Assembly (NCBI GenBank): GCA_021733925.1
Contig: JAIPJY010000043.1
Location: forward strand, 1-60,539
Length of the DNA: 60,539 nucleotides
Reading direction: 5' to 3'
Source of the DNA: Prosthecobacter sp.
GTDB lineage: Bacteria > Verrucomicrobiota > Verrucomicrobiia > Verrucomicrobiales > Verrucomicrobiaceae
The position numbers and the translations under genes are program-made. Below, one piece after another: positions 35,300 through 44,116 of the stretch. Below the pieces are notes generated by a model. That model searched no databases and was not told the origin of the DNA. It was given only the letters and a program-made list of their open reading frames with translations. Each line of letters starts with the position of its first letter. Positions within the stretch are counted from its first letter, which is position 1.

Positions 35300-37486
35300 A
35301 TGGCCTCCGAAAAGCCCGTCACCCTCAAAGACCTCACCATCCTCGGCAAAGAGAACCTTCCCTCAGGGGGCGGATACCTGATCCTGCCCAGCCAGCTGGG
35401 TTATTTTGATCTTTTGCGACTGGAACTTGTCCTGGAAGGCCGGGAGGTGATTTATGTGGTGAAAAAGGGCGCTGCCCTGCATCCGCTGCTGCGGGTGCAT
35501 CTGGAGCGGGACAGCGTTCACGCCATGGAGTTCACCCCCGGCGAGACGGAAATTTCCGCCTACCGCAGCGCCATGGCCGAGGCTGCCAAAAGCGGCGCTG
35601 TCATCATTTTTCTGCCTGCCGAAGCGGCGACAATGGTCTCGCCCATGACCACCGTGCCGGGCACGAAGCTCGAATTTTTGCTCAAAGCCGAAATTCCGGT
35701 GCTGCCGCTGCACGTACACCGCCGCCAGGACACCGCCCTGCCGATCGAGCGGCGCTACAGCGATGCCGAGGTCATCTTCAACTTTGGCAAAATGCTGCAG
35801 GGAGCCGAGACCAATCTCCCCAATTACCAGGAGAGCCTGCTCCTGCTCTCTGAGCAGAGCATCAACGAATGTGCGGCGCTCGAGCTCAGCCTCGGCTACG
35901 CCCTGATCCAGGGCTTCAAAAAGCACGGCACTCGCAACAGCGTGGTCGATGGCAAGGACGAGAAGATCCTGCGTTTCGACAAAGTTTTTGCCACAGCGCT
36001 CGCCCTGTCACAGGTCGTTAAAAAGGAAACCAAAAAGGAGCGCGTCGGCATCATCCTGCCTCCGGGTTTGGGCGGTCTCATCTGCAACGTGGCCGTCGTC
36101 ATGGCCGGGAAAATTCCGGTGAATCTCAATTTCACCGCCGGACGCGCCGCCATTGAAAGCTCCATACGCCGTGGAGAAATCGACCGCTTCCTCACCGCTG
36201 ACATCTTTGTGCGCAAGATGCAGAGCTTCCCCTGGCCGCCGAGCAAGCAGCTCATTCTCATCGAGCGCATCCTGCCGAAGATGAAGGCCTCCATCGCCAA
36301 ATGGCTGGTGCTCAGCAAGATTCTGCCCGCTGCGGTTCTGGCCGCGCTGCTGGGGATCTCGAAGAAAGGCGGGCGCAAGGAAGCGCTGCTGCTATTCACC
36401 AGCGGCAGTTCCGGCGAGCCCAAAGGGGTCGCGCTCACGCATCGCAATCTGGTCGCCAACGTCCTGCAGTTCGGCAGCCGCCTCGGCATGCAGAGCAACG
36501 ACAGCATCCTTGGTTGTCTGCCGCTCTTCCACAGCTTCGGGTGCACCGTCACCCTGTGGTTCCCCATCATCTACGGGCTGCACCTCGTGACCTATCCGTC
36601 TCCGCTGGAGGTGAAGAAGCTCGCGCAGCTCATCGAGAAATATCGCATCACGCTGATGATCTCCACGCCGACCTTCCTGCGCAGCTACCTGCGCGGCGTG
36701 AATCGTGAGTCACTGGCCTCCATCAAGTACTGCGTCACCGGCGCAGAAAAACTCCCCAGCACGGTGGCGGATGCGTTTGAAACCCGCTTTGGCAAACGCG
36801 TGCTCGAAGGCTACGGCCTCACCGAAACCTCCCCGGCTTCGAACTTGAACCTGCCCGATCCCGAAGCGCTCGGCGATGAAGAAAGCGGTTACAGCTGGCT
36901 GCCCAGCCATCGGCAGGGTTCCGTCGGTCACGTCGTGCCCGGCATGGCGGTCCGCATTACCAACCCCGACACGGACGCGCCCGTCTCGCTGCATCAGAGC
37001 GGCATGATCTGGTTCAAGGGACCGAACGTCTTTGAGGGCTACCTCAACGATCCGAAACGCAGCGCCGAAGTGCTGAAGGACGGCTGGTTCCGCACCGGCG
37101 ACATCGGTCGCGTCGATCTCGACGGCTTCCTTTACATCGAAGGCCGCCTCAGCCGCTTCTCCAAAATTGCCGGTGAGATGGTGCCGCATGAAACCGTCGA
37201 AGAAGCGCTGGTGAAAGCCATGGGCCTCGAAAACGAAACCGTGCGCAAGATCGCCGTCGTCGGCGTCCCTGACATCGACAAAGGCGAGGCCCTCATCCTC
37301 CTCACCAGCATGCCCGGCGGCCCCGAGCATCAGGAAATCCTGGACCTCCGCTACCGCCTCCTCGACAAAGGCATGCCACCGCTCTGGATTCCGAAAAAGA
37401 TGATCCGCGTCAGCGACATCCCCGTTCTCGCCTCCGGCAAACTCGACGTGCAGAACTGCGAAAAGATCGCGAAGGCCGGGACGTAA
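35300..37486 (+). CDS. Acyl-activating enzyme (Aas-like) with degenerate acyltransferase domain
   Basis: A 728-residue protein with an N-terminal PlsC-like acyltransferase domain (1-190) and an AMP-binding ligase domain (about 240-728). The ligase motifs are intact: LLFTSGSSGEPKGVALTHRN (about 366-385), EGYGLTETSPA and GWFRTGDIGRVDLDGFLYIEGR, plus a C-terminal lid. In the acyltransferase part the HX4D motif reads QLGYFD (Q32 in place of His), and the FPEGTR motif reads FLPAEAA, so this domain should be inactive as a transferase. The complete Aas of E. coli re-acylates lysophospholipids. The protein here probably still activates fatty acids to acyl-AMP/ACP. Confidence 0.85.
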   Translation: MASEKPVTLKDLTILGKENLPSGGGYLILPSQLGYFDLLRLELVLEGREVIYVVKKGAALHPLLRVHLERDSVHAMEFTPGETEISAYRSAMAEAAKSGAVIIFLPAEAATMVSPMTTVPGTKLEFLLKAEIPVLPLHVHRRQDTALPIERRYSDAEVIFNFGKMLQGAETNLPNYQESLLLLSEQSINECAALELSLGYALIQGFKKHGTRNSVVDGKDEKILRFDKVFATALALSQVVKKETKKERVGIILPPGLGGLICNVAVVMAGKIPVNLNFTAGRAAIESSIRRGEIDRFLTADIFVRKMQSFPWPPSKQLILIERILPKMKASIAKWLVLSKILPAAVLAALLGISKKGGRKEALLLFTSGSSGEPKGVALTHRNLVANVLQFGSRLGMQSNDSILGCLPLFHSFGCTVTLWFPIIYGLHLVTYPSPLEVKKLAQLIEKYRITLMISTPTFLRSYLRGVNRESLASIKYCVTGAEKLPSTVADAFETRFGKRVLEGYGLTETSPASNLNLPDPEALGDEESGYSWLPSHRQGSVGHVVPGMAVRITNPDTDAPVSLHQSGMIWFKGPNVFEGYLNDPKRSAEVLKDGWFRTGDIGRVDLDGFLYIEGRLSRFSKIAGEMVPHETVEEALVKAMGLENETVRKIAVVGVPDIDKGEALILLTSMPGGPEHQEILDLRYRLLDKGMPPLWIPKKMIRVSDIPVLASGKLDVQNCEKIAKAGT

Positions 37487-37493
37487 AAGTAGC

Positions 37494-37512
37494 CCAGTTG
37501 CGGCGCAACTGG
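37494..37512. repeat. 19-bp palindrome copy (CCAGTTGCGGCGCAACTGG)
   Basis: One copy of the dispersed palindrome, between the convergent acyl-activating and queA genes. The two other exact copies are at 39789 and 39822, and a degenerate one is near 21755. It is a REP-like element; the flanking TAG/ACA bases also recur. Confidence 0.85.
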
Positions 37513-37533
37513 ACAACTTTGCTTCGCTCTTTT

Positions 37534-38514
37534 TCACACGATCAGCATGCAGTCCCCATAGCTGAAGAAACGATAGCGTTCGCGAATCGCTTCCGCATAG
37601 GCCTGCATGACCAGTTCTTTGCCCGCAAAGGCGCTCACCAGCATGATGAGCGTGGACTTCGGCAGGTGGAAATTCGTCAGCAGACCACCGGCCACACGAA
37701 ACTCAAAACCGGGATGGATGAAGATATCGGTGCTGCCTTGTGTGGCGATGACTTTCCCATGATCACGCGCCACCGTCTCCAGCGTGCGGAGCGCCGTGGT
37801 ACCCACGGGGATGACTCGCTTGGCGGCTTGCACAGCCTGGGCCGTTGACTCCGAGACTTCATAGACCTCGGAGTGCATCTTGTGATCGGCGATGTTGTCC
37901 ACCTTCACCGGCTGAAACGTGCCGACTCCAACGTGCAGCGTTACAAACGTGTGGGGCAGGGGACTCAGGACATCCGGCGTGAAATGCAGCCCCGCTGTCG
38001 GTGCGGCGATGGAACCTTCGCTCCGGGCAAACACCGTCTGATAACGCTCGCGGTCAGCAGGCTGATCATCGCGGCCCATGTAGTGAGGCAGGGCCAGATG
38101 GCCGTGCTTGGATTCATCCACGACGCGGTCGAACTCGATGATGCGGTCGCCATTGTCCTCCATGATCTCGACGACCGTGCCCGTGGCCTCGCCAATCGGC
38201 ACGGTGTGACCGATTCGAAATTTCTTGCCCGGCTTCACCATGCAGCGCCAACGCGTGGGTGTTTGCGGCTCCAAACGCAGCACCTCGTAGCCTTGATTCG
38301 TAAAGTAGCGGGCTGGCACCACGCGCGTGTCATTCAAGACCAGCATATCCCCGGCTTCGCGTGAAATGAACTCGCCGATCTCCCGAAACATCCGGTGCTC
38401 AATCCTCCCCTCTTTGCGATGCAGCACCATCATCCTCGACGCCGAACGCTCCGCCAAGGGTTCACTGGCGATGAGTTCAGGCGGCAGGTGGTAGTCGAAG
38501 TCGGAGGTCAGCAT
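37534..38514 (-). CDS. queA: S-adenosylmethionine:tRNA ribosyltransferase-isomerase
   Basis: A 326-residue QueA. It transfers the ribosyl part of SAM to preQ1 in tRNA wobble position 34 to make epoxyqueuosine. The N-terminus MLTSDFDYHLPPELIASEPL with the following RSASRMMVLHR is characteristic, as are the VLNDTRVVPAR region, APTAGLHFTPDVL, VTLHVGVGTFQPVK and LLTNFHLPKSTLIMLV near the end. I placed the start at 38514 because the extra N-terminal codons of the longer frame are repeat DNA. No other queuosine gene is in the window. Confidence 0.95.
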   Translation of the reverse strand: MLTSDFDYHLPPELIASEPLAERSASRMMVLHRKEGRIEHRMFREIGEFISREAGDMLVLNDTRVVPARYFTNQGYEVLRLEPQTPTRWRCMVKPGKKFRIGHTVPIGEATGTVVEIMEDNGDRIIEFDRVVDESKHGHLALPHYMGRDDQPADRERYQTVFARSEGSIAAPTAGLHFTPDVLSPLPHTFVTLHVGVGTFQPVKVDNIADHKMHSEVYEVSESTAQAVQAAKRVIPVGTTALRTLETVARDHGKVIATQGSTDIFIHPGFEFRVAGGLLTNFHLPKSTLIMLVSAFAGKELVMQAYAEAIRERYRFFSYGDCMLIV

Positions 38515-38651
38515 GCGGTGCTCTTCACTAACTTGAAACTTTGAACCTGAAACCTGAAACTTCGCCTTCCCCGTCCGATTCCTCCCAAACTTTGTCCTTC
38601 CCATCTCCCGCAGTCCCCGCCTATAAGAGCCGCGTCATCCTTCCAATCATC

Positions 38652-39779
38652 ATGTCAGACAAAAAGCTCAACATCGCCGTCGTTGGCCTCGGTTTCGGGG
38701 CGGAATTCATCCCCATCTGGCAGCGCCACCCGCTGACCACCTGCTACGCCATCTGCCAGCGCGATGAGAAGAAGCTCAAAACCATCGGCGATGCCTTCGA
38801 CGTGAATGTTCGCTACACGGACTTCAAGGCGATGCTCAAGGACCCGAACATCGACGCCGTCCACATCAACTCGCCCATTCCCGACCATGGCTGGATGAGC
38901 ATCGAAGCGCTCAAGGCGGGCAAGCACGTCGCCTGCACCGTGCCGATGGCCACCAGCATCGAAGACTGCAAAAAGATCTGCGATCTCGTCAAGAAGACCG
39001 GCCTCAAGTACATGATGATGGAGACCGTCGTCTATGCCCGCGAGTATCTGTTCATGAAGGAGCAGCTCGATCAGGGCAAGCTGGGCAAGCTGCAATTCGT
39101 GCAGGCCTCGCATCAGCAGGACATGGACGGCTGGCCGAACTACTGGCCCGGCCTGCCGCCGATGTGGTATGCCACGCACTGCGTCGGCCCCGTGGCTGGA
39201 ATGATCGGCAAGCCCGCCGAATACGTGAGCTGCTTCGGCTCCGGCACCGTGCGCAAAGAGTTGCAAAAATGCTACGGCTCCCCCTTTGCCGTTGAGACAG
39301 CGCACATCAAATTCAAAGGCACCGACGTGAGCGCTCGCATCATTCGCAGCCTGTTTGACACCGCCCGCCAGTATCGTGAGAGCATTGATGTCTATGGTGA
39401 CAAAGCCTCCATCGAATGGCCGCTCATCGAGCATGAACCGCTCATCTTGCACCGCGCCAAACTGCCCGAGCACAAGATCCCGAAACTGATCAAGACTCCC
39501 GATTTTGCCAAACGCCTGCCGAAGCCGATCCAGCGCTTCACGACGAAGGGCGTCTATGATCTTGGCAAAAAGACACATCTCAGCTTCACCCAGGGCAGCG
39601 GCCACGGCGGCAGCCATCCGCATCTCGCCAACGAGTTCGCCAATGCCCTCGCCGAAAAGCGCCAGCCCTTCCCGAACGCCGCCCAATCCGCCAACTGGAC
39701 CTGCGTAGGCCTCTGTGCGCATCAGTCCGCGCTGGCTGGCGGGAAGATTGTGAAGCTCCCGGCCTTCACGCTGGGGTGA
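38652..39779 (+). CDS. Gfo/Idh/MocA-family oxidoreductase
   Basis: A 375-residue NAD(P)-dependent dehydrogenase-like protein. A Rossmann domain begins MSDKKLNIAVVGLGFGAEFI and contains DPNIDAVHINSPIPDHG and KAGKHVACTVPMATSIEDC; the C-terminal alpha/beta domain follows from about 130. The EKP motif usual in this family (catalytic Lys) is not clear: the corresponding stretch reads CTVPMA. So either it uses another residue or it is a non-canonical member. The ATG at 38652 is the natural start. Substrate unknown; probably sugar or inositol metabolism. It is divergent from queA, with 137 bases between the starts. Confidence 0.85.
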   Translation: MSDKKLNIAVVGLGFGAEFIPIWQRHPLTTCYAICQRDEKKLKTIGDAFDVNVRYTDFKAMLKDPNIDAVHINSPIPDHGWMSIEALKAGKHVACTVPMATSIEDCKKICDLVKKTGLKYMMMETVVYAREYLFMKEQLDQGKLGKLQFVQASHQQDMDGWPNYWPGLPPMWYATHCVGPVAGMIGKPAEYVSCFGSGTVRKELQKCYGSPFAVETAHIKFKGTDVSARIIRSLFDTARQYRESIDVYGDKASIEWPLIEHEPLILHRAKLPEHKIPKLIKTPDFAKRLPKPIQRFTTKGVYDLGKKTHLSFTQGSGHGGSHPHLANEFANALAEKRQPFPNAAQSANWTCVGLCAHQSALAGGKIVKLPAFTLG

Positions 39780-39788
39780 TATAGTTGC

Positions 39789-39840
39789 CCAGTTGCGCCG
39801 CAACTGGTTCAGGAAAAGGCTCCAGTTGCGGCGCAACTGG
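39789..39840. repeat. Two copies of the 19-bp palindrome
   Basis: Perfect palindromes CCAGTTGCGCCGCAACTGG (39789-39807) and CCAGTTGCGGCGCAACTGG (39822-39840) lie 14 bases apart between the oxidoreductase stop (39779) and the SDR start (39857). They belong to the same dispersed family as the copy at 37494-37512. Confidence 0.9.
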
Positions 39841-39856
39841 ACTACTATGGCCCTGC

Positions 39857-40540
39857 ATGCCCAGTCCGTCCGAATCATCATCACCCATCGCCGTCATCAC
39901 GGGCGGTGAAGGGGATCTGGCTCAGTCGATTGGCACCGAATTGCGGCAGGCCGGGTTTGATGTGCTGGCACCCGGACGAGATACGCTCGATGTGACAAGC
40001 GCAGACTCTGTGCGTTCCTTTTTCGCAGGCGTGAAGCATCTCGATCTGCTGGTAAACAACGCAGGTGTCTGCCATGATGTCTCCGTAGCGAAGATGAGCG
40101 AAGAGGAGTTCGATCACGTCGTTGATGTGAATCTCAAAGGCACCTTCTTCGTGTCACAGTCGGCGGTGAAGCTCATGTCCAAACAGCGCCATGGCCACAT
40201 CATAAACATCGGCTCCTACTCCGCGCTGAGCGGTCCCGCGGGACAGGCGAATTACGCAGCCGCCAAGGCGGGCTTGATCGGCTTTACCCAAAGCATCGCC
40301 AAAGAATACGGCGCACGAAACATCCGCGCCAATTGCGTACTGCCAGGCTTTCTCGAAACCAAGATGACACGCCATCTGCTGGAGAATGCCGAGTGGCGCG
40401 AGGGTTTGCTGAGCCAGCATACCCTGGGCCGGCTGAACACGCCACAGGACGTGGCGCGCTTCATCGCGTTCCTGCACAGTTTGGAAAACGTGAGCGGCCA
40501 GGTGTTTCAGCTCGACAGCCGCGTGCGGCGCTGGGCGTGA
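39857..40540 (+). CDS. Short-chain dehydrogenase/reductase (FabG-like)
   Basis: A 227-residue SDR with NAD(P) motif VITGGEGDLAQSIG, LLVNNAG (65-70), and the catalytic triad S120, Y133, K137 (GSYSALSGPAGQANYAAAK). The C-terminus (GQVFQLDSRVRRWA) resembles 3-oxoacyl-ACP reductases, which finish with GG. The residue count is a little below the usual 245. I use the ATG at 39857 (MPSPSESSSPIAVITGG); the frame is open earlier only through the palindromes. It may follow the preceding oxidoreductase gene in one transcript, since the gap is 77 bases. Role: reduction of a keto group; the exact substrate is not visible. Confidence 0.85.
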   Translation: MPSPSESSSPIAVITGGEGDLAQSIGTELRQAGFDVLAPGRDTLDVTSADSVRSFFAGVKHLDLLVNNAGVCHDVSVAKMSEEEFDHVVDVNLKGTFFVSQSAVKLMSKQRHGHIINIGSYSALSGPAGQANYAAAKAGLIGFTQSIAKEYGARNIRANCVLPGFLETKMTRHLLENAEWREGLLSQHTLGRLNTPQDVARFIAFLHSLENVSGQVFQLDSRVRRWA

Positions 40541-40552
40541 ATGACCATCATA

Positions 40553-41290
40553 CTACAAAACAAACTCCTCTGGCAGCGGCGCGTCCCACCCAGACGGAAA
40601 GCCTTCAAGATTGAGTTCCAGTCGCGATGAGTGCAGCGCCTGACGCGGCAGGATGAGCCTGGCGGCGAGCGCCTCCGTCCACCCTGTCTCAATGAACTCC
40701 AGATAGCAGCGGTCACTGCGGCCATAGAGTTTGTCCCCGACGATGGGCAGGCCAAGGTGGTGCAAATGCACGCGGATCTGGTGCATTCGCCCGGTTTCGG
40801 GCTTCGCTTCCACCAAGGCGAACCGCTCACCTTCACGTTCAAAACGCTGCAATGTGCGGAAGGCCGTGCGGCATTCGGCTCCCTGGGGGTGGACGATTTG
40901 TTTGACCCAGATGTCAAAGGTCTGCACGTCGCGCGCATTCAAAATCGGCGCATCCAGCGTTTGCTCCTCCCACTCCGGCCAGCCATGCACAAGGGCGACG
41001 TAGGTCTTGTGAATCTTGCGCTCCTGCATCGCCATGCCGAAGAGGCGGGCGAGTTCGTGGTTCTTCGCGATGAGCACCACGCCGCTCGTCTCGCGGTCCA
41101 GGCGATTGATGATGGACACCTGCCCGCCGTTGGCGATTTCATACGAAAGCAGGTCGCACACTCGATGCCAGAGCGTGGGCGGGCCCTTAGGATCACCCGG
41201 ATGAATTTGCAGCGGCGCGGGCTTGTTGACCACGATGTAGCCGTCCGTCTCGTCGATGACGGTGAAAGTGGCGTTGTTACGAATGCTCAC
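40553..41290 (-). CDS. RluA-family pseudouridine synthase
   Basis: A 245-residue enzyme converting uridine to pseudouridine in rRNA or tRNA. The catalytic aspartate is D65 in INRLDRETSGV. Other signatures are KTYVALVHG, KPETGRMHQIRVHL and LPIVGDKLYG. It has no S4 domain, so it is of the RluA/TruC-like short type. The start is GTG at 41290; its bases overlap the TGA of the dipeptidase gene (GTGA), and this coupling supports the start. The two proteins have no obvious functional link. Confidence 0.9.
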   Translation of the reverse strand: MSIRNNATFTVIDETDGYIVVNKPAPLQIHPGDPKGPPTLWHRVCDLLSYEIANGGQVSIINRLDRETSGVVLIAKNHELARLFGMAMQERKIHKTYVALVHGWPEWEEQTLDAPILNARDVQTFDIWVKQIVHPQGAECRTAFRTLQRFEREGERFALVEAKPETGRMHQIRVHLHHLGLPIVGDKLYGRSDRCYLEFIETGWTEALAARLILPRQALHSSRLELNLEGFPSGWDAPLPEEFVL

Positions 41291-42024
41291 GGCTGTGACA
41301 TCCCCGGAAGGGCAATCTGCCAGCCATAGACGATGGGCTGGGGATTGTTGAGGTATTCAGCATCATCGAAGTGCCACCACTCGGATTCCAGCTGCGTGAA
41401 ACCAGCCTGCTTCATGGCAGCCTGGAGCACCTGCAGGTTTTGCTTCACCACGGGATCTGCACCACTGTAGTTTCGGCTCGCATGGGCAAAGTCCTGATCA
41501 AAGCCAGTGGGCATGCGCTGCTCCTGGCCGTGCACGTCCACGAGCGTGAGATCGACTGCGATGCCGCCGCAATGGCGGCTCCAGCCCGCATTGGGCGAGA
41601 GAAACATGCCGGTGCTCCCGCCAGCCTGATGCAGCGCCTCCTGAGCCTCGGGTGGGCGATACGCATCCCAGATCCGCAGGCCGTATCCCTGAGCGCGGAG
41701 GATCGCCTGGGCCTCCTTCAGCTTTTCCGCCGTTTCCGTCCGTAGTAGGCAGGGCATGTGGGACGGGTAGATCGATTGACCGGTGACATTGTCAGCAGTG
41801 GCGTAGCGCAGGTCGATCGCGATGCCGGGAATCGCGGTGCGCACATCGACGAGGTTGCGCTTCCGCGCCCGTTCGAGGGTGCTGCCGGAATTAAGAGGGC
41901 TGCCGGCATCTTGAGTGCTGCTCGCATACAGCGTGCCACGCCTCTGCTGCGGACTGGCACAGGAGCTGAGGGCGGCGAAGCCGATGAGAATGAGGCGCAG
42001 GCTGCGCCAGGAATCTGAAGTCAT
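41287..42024 (-). CDS. D-alanyl-D-alanine dipeptidase (VanX/DdpX-like), lipoprotein
   Basis: A 245-residue zinc dipeptidase. The N-terminal 24 residues with LIGFAALSSCASP form a lipobox, so the protein is probably lipid-anchored. The zinc motif SxHxxGxAxD is present as SRHCGGIAVD (about 148-157), and the catalytic ExxWH motif as ESEWWHF (about 213-219). GLRIWDAYRPPEAQ precedes the site. It cleaves D-Ala-D-Ala, probably for peptidoglycan recycling rather than resistance, since no vanH/vanA-like genes are nearby. It is translationally coupled to the pseudouridine synthase gene downstream. Confidence 0.9.
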   Translation of the reverse strand: MTSDSWRSLRLILIGFAALSSCASPQQRRGTLYASSTQDAGSPLNSGSTLERARKRNLVDVRTAIPGIAIDLRYATADNVTGQSIYPSHMPCLLRTETAEKLKEAQAILRAQGYGLRIWDAYRPPEAQEALHQAGGSTGMFLSPNAGWSRHCGGIAVDLTLVDVHGQEQRMPTGFDQDFAHASRNYSGADPVVKQNLQVLQAAMKQAGFTQLESEWWHFDDAEYLNNPQPIVYGWQIALPGMSQP

Positions 42025-42086
42025 GCTGAGTTTTTGCTTCCGTACTCATGCACGGCAGGCCAAGTTTGCAAACTCAGCCCACATTC

Positions 42087-43325
42087 ATGCGTTTTCAAAT
42101 TCTCAACACCCTGCTGCACCTTCTGGCCTTTTACATGGGCGCGGGCATCGGCTCCTTTCTCAATGTGGTCATCTACCGCATGCCTCTGGACATCTCGGTG
42201 AACAATCCCAAGCGCAGTTTCTGCCCCTCCTGCAAATACAAGATCCCGATGTGGCAGAACATCCCGCTACTGAGCTGGCTGCTGCTGCGTGGGAAATGCG
42301 CCAACTGCGGAGGCAAGATCTCCATCCGCTACTTCCTGGTGGAACTGCTGACCGGTGTGATGTTCTACGCGGTCTTTCTGAAGATCAGCGGAGAGTATGC
42401 TCCGGGGGGCAATCCCTGGCTCATGATCCAAGTCTGGGGGCCGCATGTGCTCTGCCTCTGGGTTTTCATGAGTCTGCTGATCTCGGGCACGTTCATCGAC
42501 ATCGACCACTTCATCCTGCCGCATCGGATCACCATCGGCGGAACAGTACTGGGTGTGCTGGCCTCCTGGTGGGTGCCAGCTCTAGTCGCGGAAACCACCC
42601 ACACACGCGGCCTGCTCATCTCCCTTGCCAGCGCCGCCTTGGGCCTCGGCGGCCTGTGGATTGTGGTGGAGCTGGGCAAGCTGGCCTTTGGCAAAGTGAA
42701 TCACCGGCAGAAGCCCGCCTTCCTGAAATCTGCCTCGCCTCTCATGTGCCGTGTGATGGGAAAAATCATGGGCAGTGAGTGGCTGGATGGATCAGAAAAA
42801 TGGAGCGTCGTGCAGGAAAGTGAAGAGCAGCCGCCCATCGTGTCCATCGGCCGCAAAAAAATGGAATGGGGGGACATCTTCGGCCGCGACTCCGACTTCA
42901 TGGTGGTCACCTGTGACGATCTCAAGGTCAATGACCGCACCTGGCAGAACGTCACGGTGACCATGTGGTCAGAGAAACTGGTCGTGAAATCAAAGGACAG
43001 CAGTGAAGAATTTCCACTGGAAGGGGTGACCACTCTGCACGGCAAGGTTTCCCAAGTGGTAATCCCCCGTGAGGCCATGGGTTTTGGCGACGTGCTGTTT
43101 CTCATGATGATCGGCTCCTTCTGCGGCTGGCAGGCGGTGCTTTTCACCATCTTCGCAGCATCCGTCATAGGCACCCTGTTTGCCATCGTCCCGCGCCTTC
43201 TCGGCAAAGCCGAATGGAGTGCCAAGATCCCCTTCGGCCCTTATCTGGCTCTGGGTGCAGCTCTCTGGGTCTTCTACGGTCCGCCGATTGTCGCATGGTA
43301 CGTGAGCAAGACGATGTGGCGGTGA
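42087..43325 (+). CDS. Prepilin peptidase (type IV leader peptidase) with a cytoplasmic insertion
   Basis: A 412-residue aspartyl protease and N-methyltransferase of the PilD/GspO type that processes pseudopilins. The zinc-binding region has C46-x2-C49 and C71-x2-C74 (CPSCKYKIPMWQNIPLLSWL follows). The first aspartate motif is FIDIDHFILPHR (D138, D140), and the second is GFGD (D335). Between them about 120 residues (205-328) are an extra soluble beta-rich domain (WSVVQESEEQPPIVSIGRKK, DFMVVTCDDLKVNDRTWQNV); normal enzymes are 220-290 residues long. ATG at 42087 (MRFQILNTLLHLLAFYMGAG) starts the first helix. No pilus genes are adjacent. Confidence 0.92.
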   Translation: MRFQILNTLLHLLAFYMGAGIGSFLNVVIYRMPLDISVNNPKRSFCPSCKYKIPMWQNIPLLSWLLLRGKCANCGGKISIRYFLVELLTGVMFYAVFLKISGEYAPGGNPWLMIQVWGPHVLCLWVFMSLLISGTFIDIDHFILPHRITIGGTVLGVLASWWVPALVAETTHTRGLLISLASAALGLGGLWIVVELGKLAFGKVNHRQKPAFLKSASPLMCRVMGKIMGSEWLDGSEKWSVVQESEEQPPIVSIGRKKMEWGDIFGRDSDFMVVTCDDLKVNDRTWQNVTVTMWSEKLVVKSKDSSEEFPLEGVTTLHGKVSQVVIPREAMGFGDVLFLMMIGSFCGWQAVLFTIFAASVIGTLFAIVPRLLGKAEWSAKIPFGPYLALGAALWVFYGPPIVAWYVSKTMWR

Positions 43326-43411
43326 GATGCGCACTCAGTACAGGGCAAGTCATTTCTCCAACCCAAATTTCGGGTTGAAGGCACCTTCGCGAACCCTTAC
43401 CATCCGTCATC

Positions 43412-43951
43412 ATGGCGGCGCTGCTCGAGATCCCCAGCATCAAGAATGCAACCGCGTTTCATCTGGAGCGCTGGCGGAAGGTGTGCGCTGATCCCAGCCT
43501 GAAACGACTGCCAGACCGCATCGAAACCAACCGCTACGGACACATCGTCATGATGCCGCCACCTGGATTCTCACACACCACGCGTCAATCGGCGATCTTT
43601 GCTCACTTGCTGACCTCCATGCCCCCCGGCGCGTCCGTCGAAGTAGCAGTGCTGACCGAAGACGGGATCAAAGGAATCGATGTAGGGTGGATCTCGGCGA
43701 GCCGGGTGAAGCGTGGATTGAAGGACGATGTGCTGACGATCGCGCCAGAAATTTGCGTCGAAGTCGTGTCGCCGGGGAACACCCGGCAGGAGATGGAGAA
43801 CAAGCGTGAACTTTACTTCGCAGCGGGTGCCGAGGAGGTGTGGTTCTGCGACCAAAAGGGAGTGCTGCATTTCTTTCTCAAAAGCAGCGCGGAGACGGCG
43901 TCGAAGGCGTCAGTGTTGTGCCCATCGATGCCGAAGCGAGTGAAGGTGTAG
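43412..43951 (+). CDS. Uma2-family (DUF820) putative restriction-type nuclease
   Basis: A 179-residue PD-(D/E)xK-fold protein of the Uma2 family. The catalytic core is visible as GIDVGWISASR (metal-binding Asp), then EICVEVVSPGNTRQEMENKRELYF, holding the E-x-V-S-P and K of the fold, and GAEEVWFCDQKGVLHFF. Uma2 proteins occur in large numbers in cyanobacteria and Planctomycetes/Verrucomicrobia; their DNA target is unclear. It begins 86 bases after the prepilin peptidase gene. Stand-alone. Confidence 0.85.
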   Translation: MAALLEIPSIKNATAFHLERWRKVCADPSLKRLPDRIETNRYGHIVMMPPPGFSHTTRQSAIFAHLLTSMPPGASVEVAVLTEDGIKGIDVGWISASRVKRGLKDDVLTIAPEICVEVVSPGNTRQEMENKRELYFAAGAEEVWFCDQKGVLHFFLKSSAETASKASVLCPSMPKRVKV

Positions 43952-44021
43952 TTTGAGGGCACCAAGAAAGACCTTCTGCAGCAATCTAAGAACCACAATT
44001 CGTGGAATGGTGCTCCATAAA

Positions 44022-44098
44022 GTAGTACAGAGCTTCAGCTCGTTCTGGAATCTGGGGTGCTGCGGAGCTTTCAAGAACGAGCTGAAGCTCTAAACTAC
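44022..44098. repeat. Inverted-repeat element AGTAGT..GAGCTTCAGCTCGTTCT
   Basis: A perfect 17-base stem: GAGCTTCAGCTCGTTCT at 44030-44046 against AGAACGAGCTGAAGCTC at 44074-44090, with AGTAGT/ACTACT extending the ends. It lies between the Uma2 gene and the convergent sulfatase gene. It may act as a terminator for either gene, but there is no T-run, so it is annotated as a repeat. Confidence 0.88.
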
Positions 44099-44116
44099 TT
44101 TCTTCAGGTTCGGCGG

